A stretch of DNA of 64,000 bases from Opisthorchis felineus (lineage: Eukaryota; Platyhelminthes; Trematoda; Opisthorchiida; Opisthorchiidae). The translations under genes and the position numbers were made by a program. The DNA lies in the NCBI GenBank assembly GCA_004794785.1, contig SJOL01008757.1:323576-387575 (forward strand), given 5' to 3'. Of the stretch, positions 12,060-24,439 are shown in pieces. The notes beneath the pieces are model-generated. The model was given only the letters and a program-made list of their open reading frames with translations, made no database searches and was not told the DNA's origin. Position 1 is the stretch's first letter. The number at the start of each line of letters is the position of its first letter.

Positions 12060-15000
12060 GTGGTTAGCCCTGTCTGGAGTTGCTGAACTCTTAGCTCACC
12101 CAGACTGGCGTCCAGGCTCCCCAGTCGGCACCACGAGGAGATGGTTCAGCTCGCCGATACGTTCAGAGAGAAGAGAATAGATAGGTGAGCATTGACTTTG
12201 TTCGTCAAAGCCAAAAGGTGCGCCTCAATTTTCTGCCACTCACCTGTCATTTGTAAATAATTGAGCAACCTCAATTCTTTGGCTTCTTTTAGTAGATTTC
12301 CAGTAGCCACAAGAGTCCTGAAGCTTCCATTTTAGGGTGTCCAGTCCTCTTTGTAAAGAAGTGACGCTAACTGTTTTCGTTTAAATTTAGCCAGATTCAC
12401 AGTATGTGATGTCTTTTACAGTGCGATTCCGATCACAGCCCATCCGCTACTCATGGGATGTCGCACGCGTTTTTATCAGAAAGTGACGTGTTCATAAAAG
12501 TTTAGAGGGTTGGTCACGTATATGAGGATGCCTAAAACAGAACAGTCACCGTCTCAGGTAAAATTAAATGATATGGCGAGGGTAGCAGAGTGGAAAAGAA
12601 ATAATTGAGGCAATACAAAACTATAAATTTGATATAGAAGAAGCTGCTTTAGCTTGTGAGCCACCTCAGAGTACGCAATAGATTACACACGTTTTTTCAG
12701 GAATATCACGTACGCAATTTGGAGATGGTCATCAAAATTTGAGCTGATTTGGACTAGTTTCGGTTGTTCTTAGTGCCTATATGAATGGCTTTGTTCCACC
12801 AACTAACAATGGACGTTGTAGTCCCGACAAACCACACTCGACGCTACTCTACAGAGAACTTTTTAGCGAATCCTTGCTTTACTTTTGTTTGAGCAAACTG
12901 GAACCAGAAAAATCCCTTGATTTCTGCTGATCTGGTTATAGAAAGAAACAAATGTTGCCAACTTTGATTAGGTGACTAAAATTCCGGATTGTAACACATG
13001 TCAAAAACCAGGTTGCAACTGACTTAACGGTAGCGACGTCATAAACTAAATTATGTCGGTAGTGATACGTCTCCCATGAAATACCCTTTTAGTAAGAAAA
13101 TGTAGTTTTTTATCCGGAAATGCTAACTCAAGGGAAGAAAAAAGCATCTCTATTGCTAACATGGCATATTTTAAGATATGCTTTAGAAACTGTTGTTATC
13201 TGCGAATGGCCTCTCCAGATGCCGATAAATATATCAGAAAGTAAAGTGGTTCGCGCCCATTCTTATTACCCATCTTGTGGAAGTAAACATAAAACTTGGA
13301 TTTTGAGAAGAAATCGATTTCCACGATGAAGTGGAAATCCATGTATATCGACCAACAAAACAGAACTTTTGCTCTGAGTTTTAGAACTTTGTGGCTGTAG
13401 ATGCGTATTTGATTTTTACGTTCCGCCAGTATCCATAGTCTCCCCAAGAGGAAACAAATGATATGTGAACAAAAGTTTGCGTACATTCATTTTCTGCCCT
13501 ATGCACATCACGCTTAAACAAAACATTTGGCAGACAAATATGCGCCTATTACAAGAGGGAAGCCTCACGTACCTTCTTGACTCACACAGATGGCCATTTC
13601 CGATGAAAGATTCTTTTGTTCCTATCAAGCCACGGCTCACCATGGACTCAAGCAACTTAACGATACACTGACCTGAAGGTTGTTCACCTTGGAGTGGATT
13701 GGTCAAAATCGTTCGTCGACAAAGACTGGGAACCTGTAGCAGTGCATGGTGCGGACGACCTTCTCACTCTCCAGGATGCGCGTATGCATGTCTTTTTAAA
13801 TACTGGGTGCATCTCGGTGGAGCAAAACTAGCGAGTGTACTTGTGCACATCCTGTGGTTTAAGCCACTAGGTTAGCGCATAGTGCGCTCATGTTCAGTGG
13901 GTCGTGGATTGTGGAGTAGACGGAGAAGCAGTAAACTTCAACGCTGCCCACAGAGTTCTATTGATTATTTCCAAAGTCCAGTGTTCACGCATCCCATCCA
14001 TTTGAACAGTCAAATGTAGGTAAGTCACTCCGACTTCATCATTCCTTATTTCAACATAAAATGGGAGATTCTTCGTATCGTATTTCAGTTTGCACTATAA
14101 GATATTTGCAAACAGCACACCCCTTCCGCGCAGTATATTTCCTATGACTGCGTTAAACCAGTACGGTGTTTACTACGGACTATTCACATGACTAAATTTT
14201 TGATACCTGACTGCGTTCATTGAACCCATATTCAATTAATCTCCTTTTACTTAGGGACCAGGTTGCCTGATCATTAATTTTCAACTGACCTCATAAACTT
14301 TAAGTGAAAAGGTCATTTGCAAGATGAAGATATGTGGTTAGTTTTTCATCCAACTACCAAGCCGAATATAGCACAGTCGTACACGAAATGATTAAACAAG
14401 TTTACTTTTATTTGCAACTATTTTGTTCTGGAGTTGGCCCAATAATTGTCCTATGGATGATCTATATGTGCCAGCTATTTATTTTGGCACTGATCCAGTC
14501 GCCTCAGATGCCTTCATTCTTTGGTGTATTCAATATTTAATGATGCACTTTCCACCGTTAGACAAACACTGAAAATGCCGCAGCCTGTCGTTCATGTCAT
14601 TTGTACTCGAACCAAACTTGGCTGGTATATGCAGTCAGTCATCAAAGAGCGGGTCCCTTAATTGATCCAGTGCAGTTTGGGAGGCAGCTGAATCCCGATG
14701 TATCGGAATCCAGCTGATTTTACGAACTGGCTGGGGTCAGTATGGCGTGCAAATCCCATTGTGTGTAAAAATCCACTTGATTTAGGTAACCTTATACCAA
14801 ATGTACGGTAAATTGAGGCAAACTGAGGTAATTATGTGGAATTTCGACAAATATGCTCGTTCACACGCCAGCTTTTTTCACTAGCAGCTATGTGGAAACT
14901 CCACGATTTACGGATATGTCGCACAAATAACGGTGATAGCAAGCTGTTTGAGGTCCCGAAACTGTTGCAGGATCTGAGTTGCACAGTGTGTAAGCGTCAC

Positions 15001-15770
15001 TAAAAACAGTTGGATACGACTATTGCATGCAACTTGATTCTGGCAAACTGCCCCAAAGAATAATAACTTAATCGAAGCCAAATTCGTTCGATGTGTTGGC
15101 TTTGGCTGGTAGTACCGGTACACTCGAAATAGAAAACATGGAGATCGTAGAACAGTTTACTGCAAATCTGAGTTCTGGGCGTATTTTATTTACTTATATG
15201 GTTCATATCACGGCAACGACCAGCAGGTTTAGCACGTTTGGGAAGGCACTATGCTAACACAGTGACCTAGCTTCCATATGCGTTTAAAGTCCACAACATC
15301 GTTTTTCAATAAAGTTTCAGGTAGGAAATTGCGTTATTTTTTCGCTTGTTTCCACTATAATCAACCTTGAAATGTCACTTATGTAACGGAACTTGTAGAG
15401 TTATCGTTTTGTAGGTAGATAGATCACTTTGAAGTTTTGATAGTAATTTCGTCAATCGGTATTAAAAATTCCGAAATCACTCAACATATCTTTTACCGGT
15501 GTTGAATGTTGGTTACCCGCATCTCAACAACTGACGTTAAAATAATGCTCGTGGTAGGTGAATGCTTCAACGCGACGACGACCTGGTTGGCATTTCGCTT
15601 AATCTATATGGAAGATAGCAGCAGTTATCAATCAACTATGGAGTTGGTATTTATGTTGACCAGTGACGGTCGTTAAAATGGAAGTTCCACATCACCCGAA
15701 TGGTTTTATTTCTTTTTTGAGCAGATCTTTTGCTGTTTACGAGTAATGATGTGCTGGGGTTTTATTTTGA
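12060..15770. other. Non-coding stretch, possible R2 5' flank at its start
   Basis: 12,060-12,200 may belong to the R2-like element upstream of its zinc finger but shows no recognisable motif. Beyond that, frames are short (60-96 codons), overlap on opposite strands and match nothing I know. The two 96-codon minus frames at 13,196-13,706 have no domain signature. Confidence 0.45.
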
Positions 15771-15779
15771 ATATCTTCG

Positions 15780-15960
15780 TGTAGATGAAATCGTTCTACA
15801 CTGAGAAGCTAAAGACTCTTTACAGGTGTTTCGTCCTTTTAAGGAATCAACTGAATGAACAAACAACGAGTTCGTAGGGACACTAAAACCCACAACATTT
15901 CGCTTATTTCAACAACGTGTGGGTTGCCATCAGTGTGATTGAATTACACTTAGGCTTAAC
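15780..15960 (-). repeat. SINE family S, copy S6, with hammerhead remnant
   Basis: On the minus strand the order matches S1: a T-arm-like GTTGTGGGTTTTA, then CTACGAACTCGTTG, a hammerhead region, and the tail TTTAGCTTCTCAGTGTAGA. In the hammerhead, helix II is strong (TCCT/AGGA), GAAAC is intact (plus 15,828-15,832) and helix III reads ACACCTGTA, one base from the family form ACAGCTGTA. The core CTGATGA has lost bases and reads TTGA, so self-cleavage is not expected. Confidence 0.6.
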
Positions 15961-15964
15961 TTGC

Positions 15965-16585
15965 AGACTAAAATTGCACTTAGCACTTCCAAGCTATCCA
16001 GTAACCATAAGTAGTTTGGCGAGACAAAAACACAAGTCGCATAGGCTTTCTAACCGCACTGTCGTCACCGGCGGAGCCAGTCACCTCTGGATTATGTGAC
16101 GTGAACCGTACGACTGAGGGGCGTGATACAAAGTCTTCTGTATGCTTGAGCTAGTTGTACGTTTACGCTGAGTGCAAGGTTTGGCAAGCACTTTTTTGTC
16201 ACACTTAGTCAAAACAGTGTAGCCGGTTGCGGGGGTAGATTTAACTTTATTCCTTATAATGGCAATATTTTTTAACGTTTGAAAGATGCCGAAGGACTCT
16301 ATACCCTAGAGGGTCCACGTGGTCTGCTACCTGTGACGTATTGATTCAGCTTCGCCTTCATCATTGACCAAATGAAGTTGGAATCCGTCCGACCGCCGCT
16401 CTGAATCGGTTTCAAAATTATTTCAGATCAACGTTCCGACTTCTACCTTCTTCATTGAAAAGTGGGTGGAACAACCTAAGTCTGTTAGCTGATTTTCCTT
16501 ATTCTGTAAGTCATTTTACTCTTCGACAAGTGACTGATATCCATAAGATGCTGGATATATTCCCTTGGTTTTCAAAAGGGGAAAC
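15965..16585. other. Non-coding stretch, no gene seen
   Basis: No frame above 60 codons and no repeat recognised, apart from repeat C that begins at its right edge. Confidence 0.5.
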
Positions 16586-16740
16586 TTTTGGTGGCTCAGG
16601 TCGTTGGTTGGCCGTTGGTTGTCGGCTTTTTCGCTGAGCTGGGCAATTTGATTGCAGGCGTTTCATCACCAATCAAGGTGACGTCATCCGTGCGTTGTTA
16701 GGGAGCGTAGTGGTGCGCTAGCGATGTGTTGGTGGTTGTG
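16586..16740 (+). repeat. Interspersed repeat C, copy 1
   Basis: Shares with 53,125-53,230 the ordered blocks CCGTT, CAATTTGATTGC (CAGTTTGATTGC in the other copy), TCACCAATC, GTGACGTCATC (GCGACATCATC there) and GTGCGTTGTTAGGGAG. The block TCACC-AATCAA-GGTGA is a short inverted repeat that could fold as a hairpin. It has the look of a LINE 3' untranslated region, but no coding part is attached. Family identity unknown. Confidence 0.6.
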
Positions 16741-16744
16741 CCTA

Positions 16745-19700
16745 CTGAACATTCAACACAACTCGACAGTCAATTTAAGTCATTAAGCCAGGTGTATCGA
16801 GTACTATAAAACCAATCAAAGACCATCGTGTACTCGAAACAGCTGGAGTAGTTGCGAGTAAATAAATTGACCCCTGGATGCAAACAAAAAGGCACCTCAT
16901 AATTTGGTTACCATACATCGGCTAGTGAAGCTGTTTCATATCAGTTGTGGGTTTAAATGTGCTGTTTTCACTTTATTGTCAAAGTTGTTTTACGTTTCTG
17001 GCAAGCTGAGATTCACCAGGGTTGTTTATAAATTTGTGTGTTAGGTTACATTTCTGCATTCAACCCTCATAGGAGTAGCCCTTTACCGGAGTCACATTGG
17101 CTCAACAGGTAGATATAAATCCCCTTCCTGGTCTACCTGTCATTGTGGTCCGCTGCTTTCATCCAGTAGCTAGATAGCTGGAAAGTAAAACAGCAGCTCG
17201 GATTAATCGGTTCCTCTATTTTTATTGGGAAAAAATATAATGCCTTGGCACAACCTCGAATGACCAGTCCTCCTGTGTAAATGAAGAAAGTGTTAGTGAA
17301 ATAAAATCATCCTTCTTACAAACTGCATTTTTACCTACCTTCAGAATGCTATTGGTATAGCACGCTGATTCACCCTGGTTATCCTACAGTGTTTGAAAAC
17401 AATGACGTCAAAGTAAACTTCCAGTTTTTCTGTGGACCCCGGATTCTGGGAACTGTCTTATCCCGTAGCCTGAAATACAGTGAGTCAACCATAGACTTTT
17501 TCCTACATTGTTACCCTTCTATCCTGAGGAGTAAAATGCTTTACTCACTGAACTCTGTAAAGTCAGGTTTCACTTTTTCTCAGGCAAATATTCAGACGCT
17601 TGCATATGTATGGAAAGTCTCAGTATAATATAACCCGAAAGCTCATTTGGGGTATCACAATACAATTCAGGATATTCATTCAAGGTCTTACGTAAGTCAG
17701 AATTAGAGGAGGTAATGTGAGGTGTACAAAAACTCCACAGTATAAGGAGGTGTCTACTCCCATTTCCGTTTCTAAATCGTTGCCTAATCAGTTTTTGCAT
17801 TTGACACCAAATAAAAAAGTCTGTGACCATTTTATTGGTTACATTGTTATTTCAAAATGTCCTGATAATCAACACTCATTGGGGTTCTTCGGGCCTCGAA
17901 AATTGAGTAAAGTTGACCGAAATGGGGCCTCGTGGTAATCTACCTTGTAATTGGTTGTGTTTATACTCTTGAATACTGACATTTTGTCATATATTCCTTT
18001 GTTTTCCAATCTTGTACCAAACAGCTGCGACTCACTCTTGTTTCTGTTACATAAGACATCCCAGTTGGACGTTATCTGACTCACTAGGAGGAGTTTAGAA
18101 AAAAAATTACTCTTCAGAATAATTTTCTTCAGAAAACGACATTTTAAATTCACTAATTTGTCAGGCTGGAGACCGGCTCCCTGCTAAATGGATGATGAAT
18201 AAGAAATGCATTGGATTCTTTCCGAAAATAAGCAATGAATGACAGCTTGTACCCCGGTGTCCTAAACGGATCCAAAGGAATTTGTCAGATCGTTTTGGCG
18301 CGAACGCGCCAAAAACGAAACATACTTGCTCACTTGTTATGGATTTTGTCATGGAAAACCTGTGTGATGGTCGTCAGTTTCTGTCTGAATTATTACACAG
18401 ATAGATTTTTTTGCCAACCACTTTTACTCCATAATACGTCACAGTTGTCATTAGGAACTCTTACGGCATTAAAACATTAGCATGGTAAGCACATATAAAT
18501 ACTGCATTATCGTTTGTTATCTACTACGTTATTAAGCTAGTTACAATTGATATTTATTTCGACTGCGAAATTTTCCAAAAGAGCGTTTTGCGCGTGTTCT
18601 TGTCCGATTTGTCGGCCAATCCATTAATTTGAGGAGCACTTCCTGATGTGGCTGGCAATCAAGGAAACGGTCAGTTGGTCAACCCGCGTTAAAAACATAG
18701 CTTAGTCCTACTGAACTCTTCCTTCTTGTAAAGGTGTGAGGCCATTCTCAGAACCGCATGATGTTTCTACTTTGATCCTAACGATCCTGGTAATTTCAGC
18801 TACTAATTTCTAAGTTTGTGTGTGTATTCTGAAGAGGAAGTAACTATCATAAATCAAGACTACGTATCAGGTAGCTGAAATGTAACTGAAAAAGTGATTT
18901 TAGTCAGTCATAAATATTACGTTTTTCTATTGCCCAGGTTTCATATAGAATCTGTTTGTTATCTTGAAAGAATCTTATTTCAACCCCCGTATGGTAACGG
19001 CCGAAGAGAAACAAATTATCACTCAAGCCTGCGGAGTGATGCTCAGGCCCGGAGATTAATATACCTCGTCTGAATATAGTAAGCTATAATCCGTTTAGTT
19101 TTAAACAATGGCGGTATTTTACCAAGCCTGTGAAGCCCCAGAAAACTCCTAATAACTGGGTTATTGAAAGAGCAACAACTTACATGCATATGTGAGTACA
19201 TGTCCACGGCTCGTACACGTCCCCGACCACCAAAGTAGATTAATTTCTCGGAATCCGTAAGCAAGAGTCTAGTTAAGAATAACGACTGGACTTCAGATAA
19301 CGTAACAAAGTAATTTACTGGACAATCATATAAAACACCACCACTGTTGTCCCATATAACTCAGAAAACAGCCACTTCTAAGGTACGAAAATCTTCAAGA
19401 AAAACCATTGATTTAAATGCGCCAACTTATGGTTTGTACTTGAAAACGTCCGTTTTCATCCACGATTGGCTAGTCAATAGTGTTTACATTTTACACATAA
19501 TAGAGCAACACTAATTATTTGCGCACTCAGTGGACGCCCCAACTTGTCTGGTTGCCTGTATGTCGAGCTGTCACTTGGAAGACACATACCACCAGTAAAA
19601 GTTATTTTTCTGGGCACATTACATAAAAATGTTTGGTAGCGAGGACGTTGGGAACTTTCATCAAGTGAGTAAAGTTATTCTGCGCTGGTAGGCTGATGTT

Positions 19701-20900
19701 CTATCAGCGGGGCGCAATCTACGAACTTCTAAGAGTCGCGTTAATTGTGCAATGCTGATCATTTCCAACACTGACGAGTTAGACATACAAGAATTTTCCG
19801 TTGTTTAGCATGGACTGCCATCATTTGCAGCAAAAAATCTTGATAAAAACCAAAAATTTACGAGAGGTTGCATCTAATAGAAAAGGAAATCCACTGGGAT
19901 GTAAGGGGTCCGAAACATTCACCTGTCTTTGGAGTCATCCCTCAGCCCTTTAGGTCAATGGAATTTTAATGCAGTTTTTTATGTGGTGAAGGGATTCACG
20001 TCTGAATGTACACTTAACCGTTATAACATGCTTAAGGATTGCTGTTCCATGCTTGAGTCGTTCACTTCTCTATAGTGAAGTCAAAGCAAGAATATCGAAA
20101 TATTCAGATGAATTGCTTTGAAAGAAAATAATAAATATCTAAAAACACTTAAATTGCGGCATACCTAAAAGTGAAGAGGCAAACAATTGTGCAGGCGAAA
20201 AGTCTGATTATCAAAATGAAAAAAGCAAAGGGGACAGACTTCAGGGCATTTTTGGGTTAAAACAATGGTTCAGCTTGACGGTTCACATTTACTTATTGGG
20301 TTTGCCTCGAGTTACTGGCTTTTAAATGACAGGATAAACGCAGTTGTTATTGGATTTATAACCCTGAGTGCCCATAAGTTTTCGCCGCCAAAAGTTACGT
20401 TCTCCGGATTCTTGTGCTTGATATTCAGGCGGACGTATGACAAGGCAAAAAATAATCCTCTCAATAAGCAACCACCCAGCAAGCAAGAACTCTCCAAAGA
20501 GAATGATTTTACTAAACTCGAATGGTGGAAATCTCCCCATGAATCCAGTTCCAGCTACACTTATTCTAACAGGGGAAGCTTTCTTATTGCTTTATGAGTT
20601 AATCACTTCCTCTGGTCGAACTTAAATGGACGTTTAACCAATCTTCAAGCAAAACGATGTAGAACAAAGAGTGCGGAGCGACAAGATGGGTCACTCTGGG
20701 GATAACTGACGGATCCGTGTATACTGAGCTAAAAGGTGTATTTTGGTGTTAACGGATATCAATTCAGCTTTACATAGGTTACATTTGGCCATACTTACTT
20801 GTAAATTAATCTAGTATTCCATCAGGATTATACACTACGATACCTTGACTACCGAGCCAACAGAAACATGACTTGGTCTGTCTGCATGACATTCCGTTCA
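16745..20900. other. Non-coding stretch with unrecognised short frames
   Basis: Scattered frames of 60-110 codons, none with a recognisable domain. The longest, 110 codons at 20,265-20,597 on the plus strand, overlaps two minus-strand frames and has no known motif. No repeat could be matched in this stretch. Confidence 0.45.
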
Positions 20901-20906
20901 GGAATA

Positions 20907-21100
20907 TCATAAAGGAGAGACTCAGCTATATTTTATTTCAGCCCTTCTTTAAGACCTTTTTTCTTGCAAATGAGTGCATTTAGCCAGTTGCACACAATTT
21001 AATGTTCAAGTAGAACATAAGTTTGACGAAAACTATAGTACTGAGCCTACCTGATGAGGTACCAGGTAGCGTGGAACAGGTAATGGGCTTTTTCGAAGTG
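20907..21100 (+). repeat. Interspersed repeat family B, copy B2
   Basis: Carries the family B blocks ATCATAAAGGAGAGA, GCAAATGAGTGCATTT and TTCAAGTAGAACATAAG, then GACGAAAACT and the hammerhead. Relative to B1 it has an insertion of about 45 bp between the first two blocks. After the hammerhead the similarity to B1 and B3 fades quickly. Confidence 0.7.
21045..21088 (+). ncRNA. Hammerhead ribozyme motif (decayed), family B copy 2
   Basis: Helix I 5' strand GCCTAC at 21,045-21,050 is followed by an intact CTGATGA at 21,051-21,057. The helix II region is rearranged, with no clean 4-bp stem. GAAAC has become GGAAC at 21,073-21,077. Helix III reads ACAGGT, one mismatch from ACCGGT. Helix I 3' strand ATGGGC pairs with the 5' strand at five of six positions counting a G-U. 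The 5' half of the ribozyme is preserved and the 3' half damaged. Confidence 0.65.
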
Positions 21101-21267
21101 GTGTGTTCCATCAAAAGTTCATCTCAGTTTAAAAAAGCCCTCAGCACGGATGCAAACCTTATGAACAGCTTGAGTTTGTCAACACCTTTTACTAAACCGG
21201 AATGGAGAAAGTTTCTATTGCTTCCCCCTGGATCTTGAAAATGACAAGCTTGTTTACCTATCAGAAC

Positions 21268-21285
21268 TTTTTTTTTGGGGGGGGG
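21268..21285. repeat. Adjoining T9 and G9 homopolymer runs
   Basis: Nine T followed directly by nine G. Homopolymers of this kind are slippage-prone and lengths may be inaccurate in the assembly. Confidence 0.9.
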
Positions 21286-22255
21286 TTATACTTTCCCTAA
21301 ACGTTAATTCACTCGATAAAAAGTGCATCTATACCATGGCTCTTGCAATAAGTGGTAGGTACTATAGCGCTGATCATTTAACTGTTCAAACTGTGTAGGT
21401 TTTGACATACTGAATCTGTTAATCAAAGTGCTTTCCTGCATAATTTTGGCGGTTCATCCATGGATCATTCAGCAACTGGTTGTGAATTTGAACTTTTATG
21501 TCTACATCAGTGTAAACAGGCAGTTTGAGTGAGACTTATTATTAATTGCGCAACGACTGTCCCGTATTTTGGTGGGCCTATATTCACAACTTCGTACATA
21601 TATATATATATATATATATGGCGTATATATATATATATATTTATATTTATGGCTATGTATAAGCTATGTGTGTTGTTTAATGTGAATCAACTGAGTAGAG
21701 TTATTTTGTGGACCAAAACGTACAGGAGTTTGTTCGAAGATGAGGTTTGCCCTGTCAAAATTAATAATAATGCGTATAATATGTATGAAACGACATAAAT
21801 AATGAATACGATAATCTAGACTGTTAGTGAAGACAATGGTCAATTTTTTACCACAAGCATTTCCTGGAAACCCTCCTATGCGTTTGAAGTTTTCGGATTC
21901 AAAGGTGGCTTATTTCACACCCACACGGGTTCATTTTTCATACACTGTATGCAGATATTTACAACTATTTTACCCCACTTGCAGTGCACACAGCATTTCC
22001 TGTCAGCTAAGTCCACATCGCTTTCGTCGATGCTTTTTTCATACCCCAAATCCAAAAGGAAGAACATACCCAAAGGATAAACAACTATAATCTGCATTAG
22101 GTATTTTTTCTATACGGGAATTTTGAGAACATCACAATCACACATCAATCACAGCTGTACGAAGCCGCATACAGTTCGGTGACAAAACGCAACCGAAAAA
22201 CGAACTCAGCCATTTATTATCAACTTAAAAAATAAGTACTAGGTCTTTTTAATTT
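21286..22255. other. Non-coding stretch containing a TA microsatellite
   Basis: Contains an interrupted TA tract at 21,597-21,640. Frames running through it are simple-sequence artefacts. No gene recognised. Confidence 0.5.
21597..21640. repeat. TA microsatellite with central GGCG interruption
   Basis: Two alternating TA blocks separated by GGCG. A self-complementary tract, but plain simple sequence. Confidence 0.9.
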
Positions 22256-22260
22256 CAGTT

Positions 22261-22400
22261 CTTGGAGCTGGCTTTACATCAGATAGCTGTTGATCTGTTC
22301 GTCGAGCTTGGTAATCGGCCCGCTCGAACCCACGTCCGCATTTTTCGTGGTAGAACGTCTGTTAGCAAGTTTCCAAGCCTGGCGAACAGAAAAACATCCA
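22261..22400 (-). repeat. Repeat D, Penelope-linked fragment
   Basis: On the minus strand the block CCAAGCTCGACGAACAG matches CCAAGCTCGGCGAACAG downstream of the Penelope-like RT at 41,401-41,418 in 16 of 17 bases. Both neighbours include ACGTCGG- or ACGTGGG-type sequence about 20 bases earlier. A GTGGGTTCGAGC block here also resembles a pol III B box, possibly by chance. Probably a terminal fragment of the same Penelope-like family. No coding part is present. Confidence 0.45.
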
Positions 22401-22419
22401 CATGATCCAAAGCCAGTTA

Positions 22420-24085
22420 ACGCACTCGAGGTACCAGTGTTTTGGTATATTGACTGCTTCTGACAAGTTCCTCAATTAACCCCGTATGGGAGTTTCTTAC
22501 CACATAAAATTGGGTTTTTTGGTGCTTTGCTGATCATCCATTAGTACTTGTTATTCTCTAAAACCTCTCCTTCTCTAATCAGGGAAAAATTCTTACTTTG
22601 GATATTTTTGGATTTCTCATCAGTGCAATTAGTTGCCTAGAAAAGCTATCTCATGCCGCCGCTGTTACAGTAATTCTCGAGTTGAAGACAGTGCTGACGT
22701 GTGTTACTTTCGATCAAGACCGATAACATAAAAACGCGTGTTTTTGATGCCTATTTTCATGCGCAAATGATGCGAATGCAGCCAAAGCCTAAAGTGATGA
22801 ATGCGACAACCAATATCAAGTAGATATATTGAGGAACTCAAAGAAATTGCATACACATGCGTTCTCTGTCTAATCTGACGTACGTTCCTGAGAAAACGAA
22901 CAACCTAATTGGGAAAAATTTTCGGATAAATTCACATGTATATCTGTAGAGCTGTTGAAAATCGCTTATTAACTTGAATTGCGAAAAAGAGTGGTAATTC
23001 TCGGAAACGTGCAGTTTGGTCACTAAATTCGGAAAGCAACTTTTGTGTACATGCTATTCTACTATAAAAACTACGGTTTTGGTGGACCAAACAGTTTTTC
23101 GATCACGAATATCTGCCAGCAAGTCATGTATTCTGTCTTTAGTGAATATCACCCAATCAGCATTCGGACACCATTGTTTAGTTTCACTGTTGGTGACAGG
23201 AACCACTCAGTCTGTGAAACTAACGCAGATGGACGGTTATTCATGCATATATGTGAATCTGGTTCTGATCTAACGTATTAGGTTTGCTGAAACGCCTCAC
23301 AGTGTGCAATTTTTTCTCGATCAAAAACCTTAAATAAACCGTAGTGGTCATGTCTTTTGCCCGGAAAACCCGGAGACGCCATCCTAATAAACACCAAATA
23401 AGGTTGGTTAAAAAGTGCGGCACACTTCAAGCTAACGGACATTGTGTGTACAGCCCTGTTAATGATGATATTGATGGAAGGTTTGTATGTATAGTCTTAT
23501 ATGTAATAAAGAAGAAGCATATCCTCCACAGTCCCTCCTGATATGTCCATGTGCGCAATGATGGGACAAGTTCCCTAGAAATTAACAAATGAACCCGAAA
23601 CATTTCGCCATAATGGAGAGCAAAATCAGTCCATCGTGAAGGTTAAAACGAACTTAGTCGAAAGCGCTCCATATTTTTCGTTTGTTTGTCTACCGATGAC
23701 TGAGTCCTAATTAACAAATTCGAATGTAAGCACTTTTAAATTCACTCGATTGTACGATCGCTGCTAGGGATACTCGACTTTTTAAGTTAGTTGGTTTAAC
23801 AAGTGATCTAAAAATTCTTCGGAGGCTGACTAATAGTGACTGATCAGGAATGGTCCTATCTAGGAGGACCGGACGACTAACTGTATAAAGATTCTACAAG
23901 TGATAATTAAATAAATAAAACTTGGCTCTGGGAAAGCAGTTGCTACGCCATTTCTGTCCTAAATCGGACTCATCAAGTAAACGTGGCAGGAACCGGCCAC
24001 CTGATTTCGATGTTTAAAACTCACATTCGCAACCCCAAAAGTGAGCGGGTGCCGATTTCACTAATGTGCAAAACGTAATGAATTC
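22420..24085. other. Non-coding stretch, no gene seen
   Basis: Two overlapping plus-strand frames at 23,016-23,281 (78 and 85 codons) are not recognisable. At 24,030-24,060 a short GAGCGGGTGCCGA block is typical of GC-richer repeats but was not matched here. Confidence 0.45.
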
Positions 24086-24090
24086 AGTTG

Positions 24091-24180
24091 TTCATAAACG
24101 AGAGATTTTGCTGGGATTGAAAACTAAACTGTTATGCAAATGAGTGCACTTTTTCCTTATTAGGTTAGCATGTGAGTTGA
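24091..24180 (+). repeat. Partial family B repeat, copy B5
   Basis: Begins with TTCATAAACGAGAGATTT and continues to GCAAATGAGTGCACTTT, matching the first two family B blocks. The remainder, including the hammerhead, is absent or unrecognisable, so this is a 5' fragment. Confidence 0.5.
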
Positions 24181-24439
24181 AATTTGCCAGGAATCTGAGT
24201 GAATCTGAAACAGGCACAGCAAAAAGCTAAAAGGTTGTCACCTCCAACTGATGAATATTAGTAACAGCAAACAGCAAAACGATTTGATTTTCAGTACCTA
24301 TAGCTCTTTCTTGCTATTTGTAACCCACGAGAACTTCAGACTGGGTAATGTCAGATGCTCCTGTAGGATAAAGAAAAGTGTCCGGAGCAATCCTGGATGG
24401 CTACCAGTGAAACGGCGTATACTGCTGATGAGGTATGCG

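Larger units (their letters stand above)
9470..12060 (-). mobile_element. R2-clade non-LTR retrotransposon, decayed
   Basis: An R2-type LINE lacking both untranslated ends as far as I can judge. It encodes one protein: N-terminal C2H2 zinc finger, reverse transcriptase, a CCHC knuckle and a restriction-like endonuclease. R2 elements nick target DNA and prime reverse transcription at the nick. Classical R2 sits in 28S rRNA genes, but I see no 28S-like sequence on either side, so this copy is not in an rDNA unit. The reading frame runs on the minus strand with many stops and at least two frameshifts. The copy is dead and old. Confidence 0.85.

Noticed and set aside
16920..16965. GAAGCTGTTTCATATCAGTTGTGG as a possible SINE S hammerhead with helix II deleted
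   Set aside because: Only the CTGAT and GAAACAGC fragments match; the head and tail of the family are missing.
22300..22370. Possible tRNA gene on the minus strand (GTGGGTTCGAGC block)
   Set aside because: Only a B-box-like block is present. No acceptor or anticodon stem can be folded, and the neighbouring sequence matches the Penelope-linked repeat.
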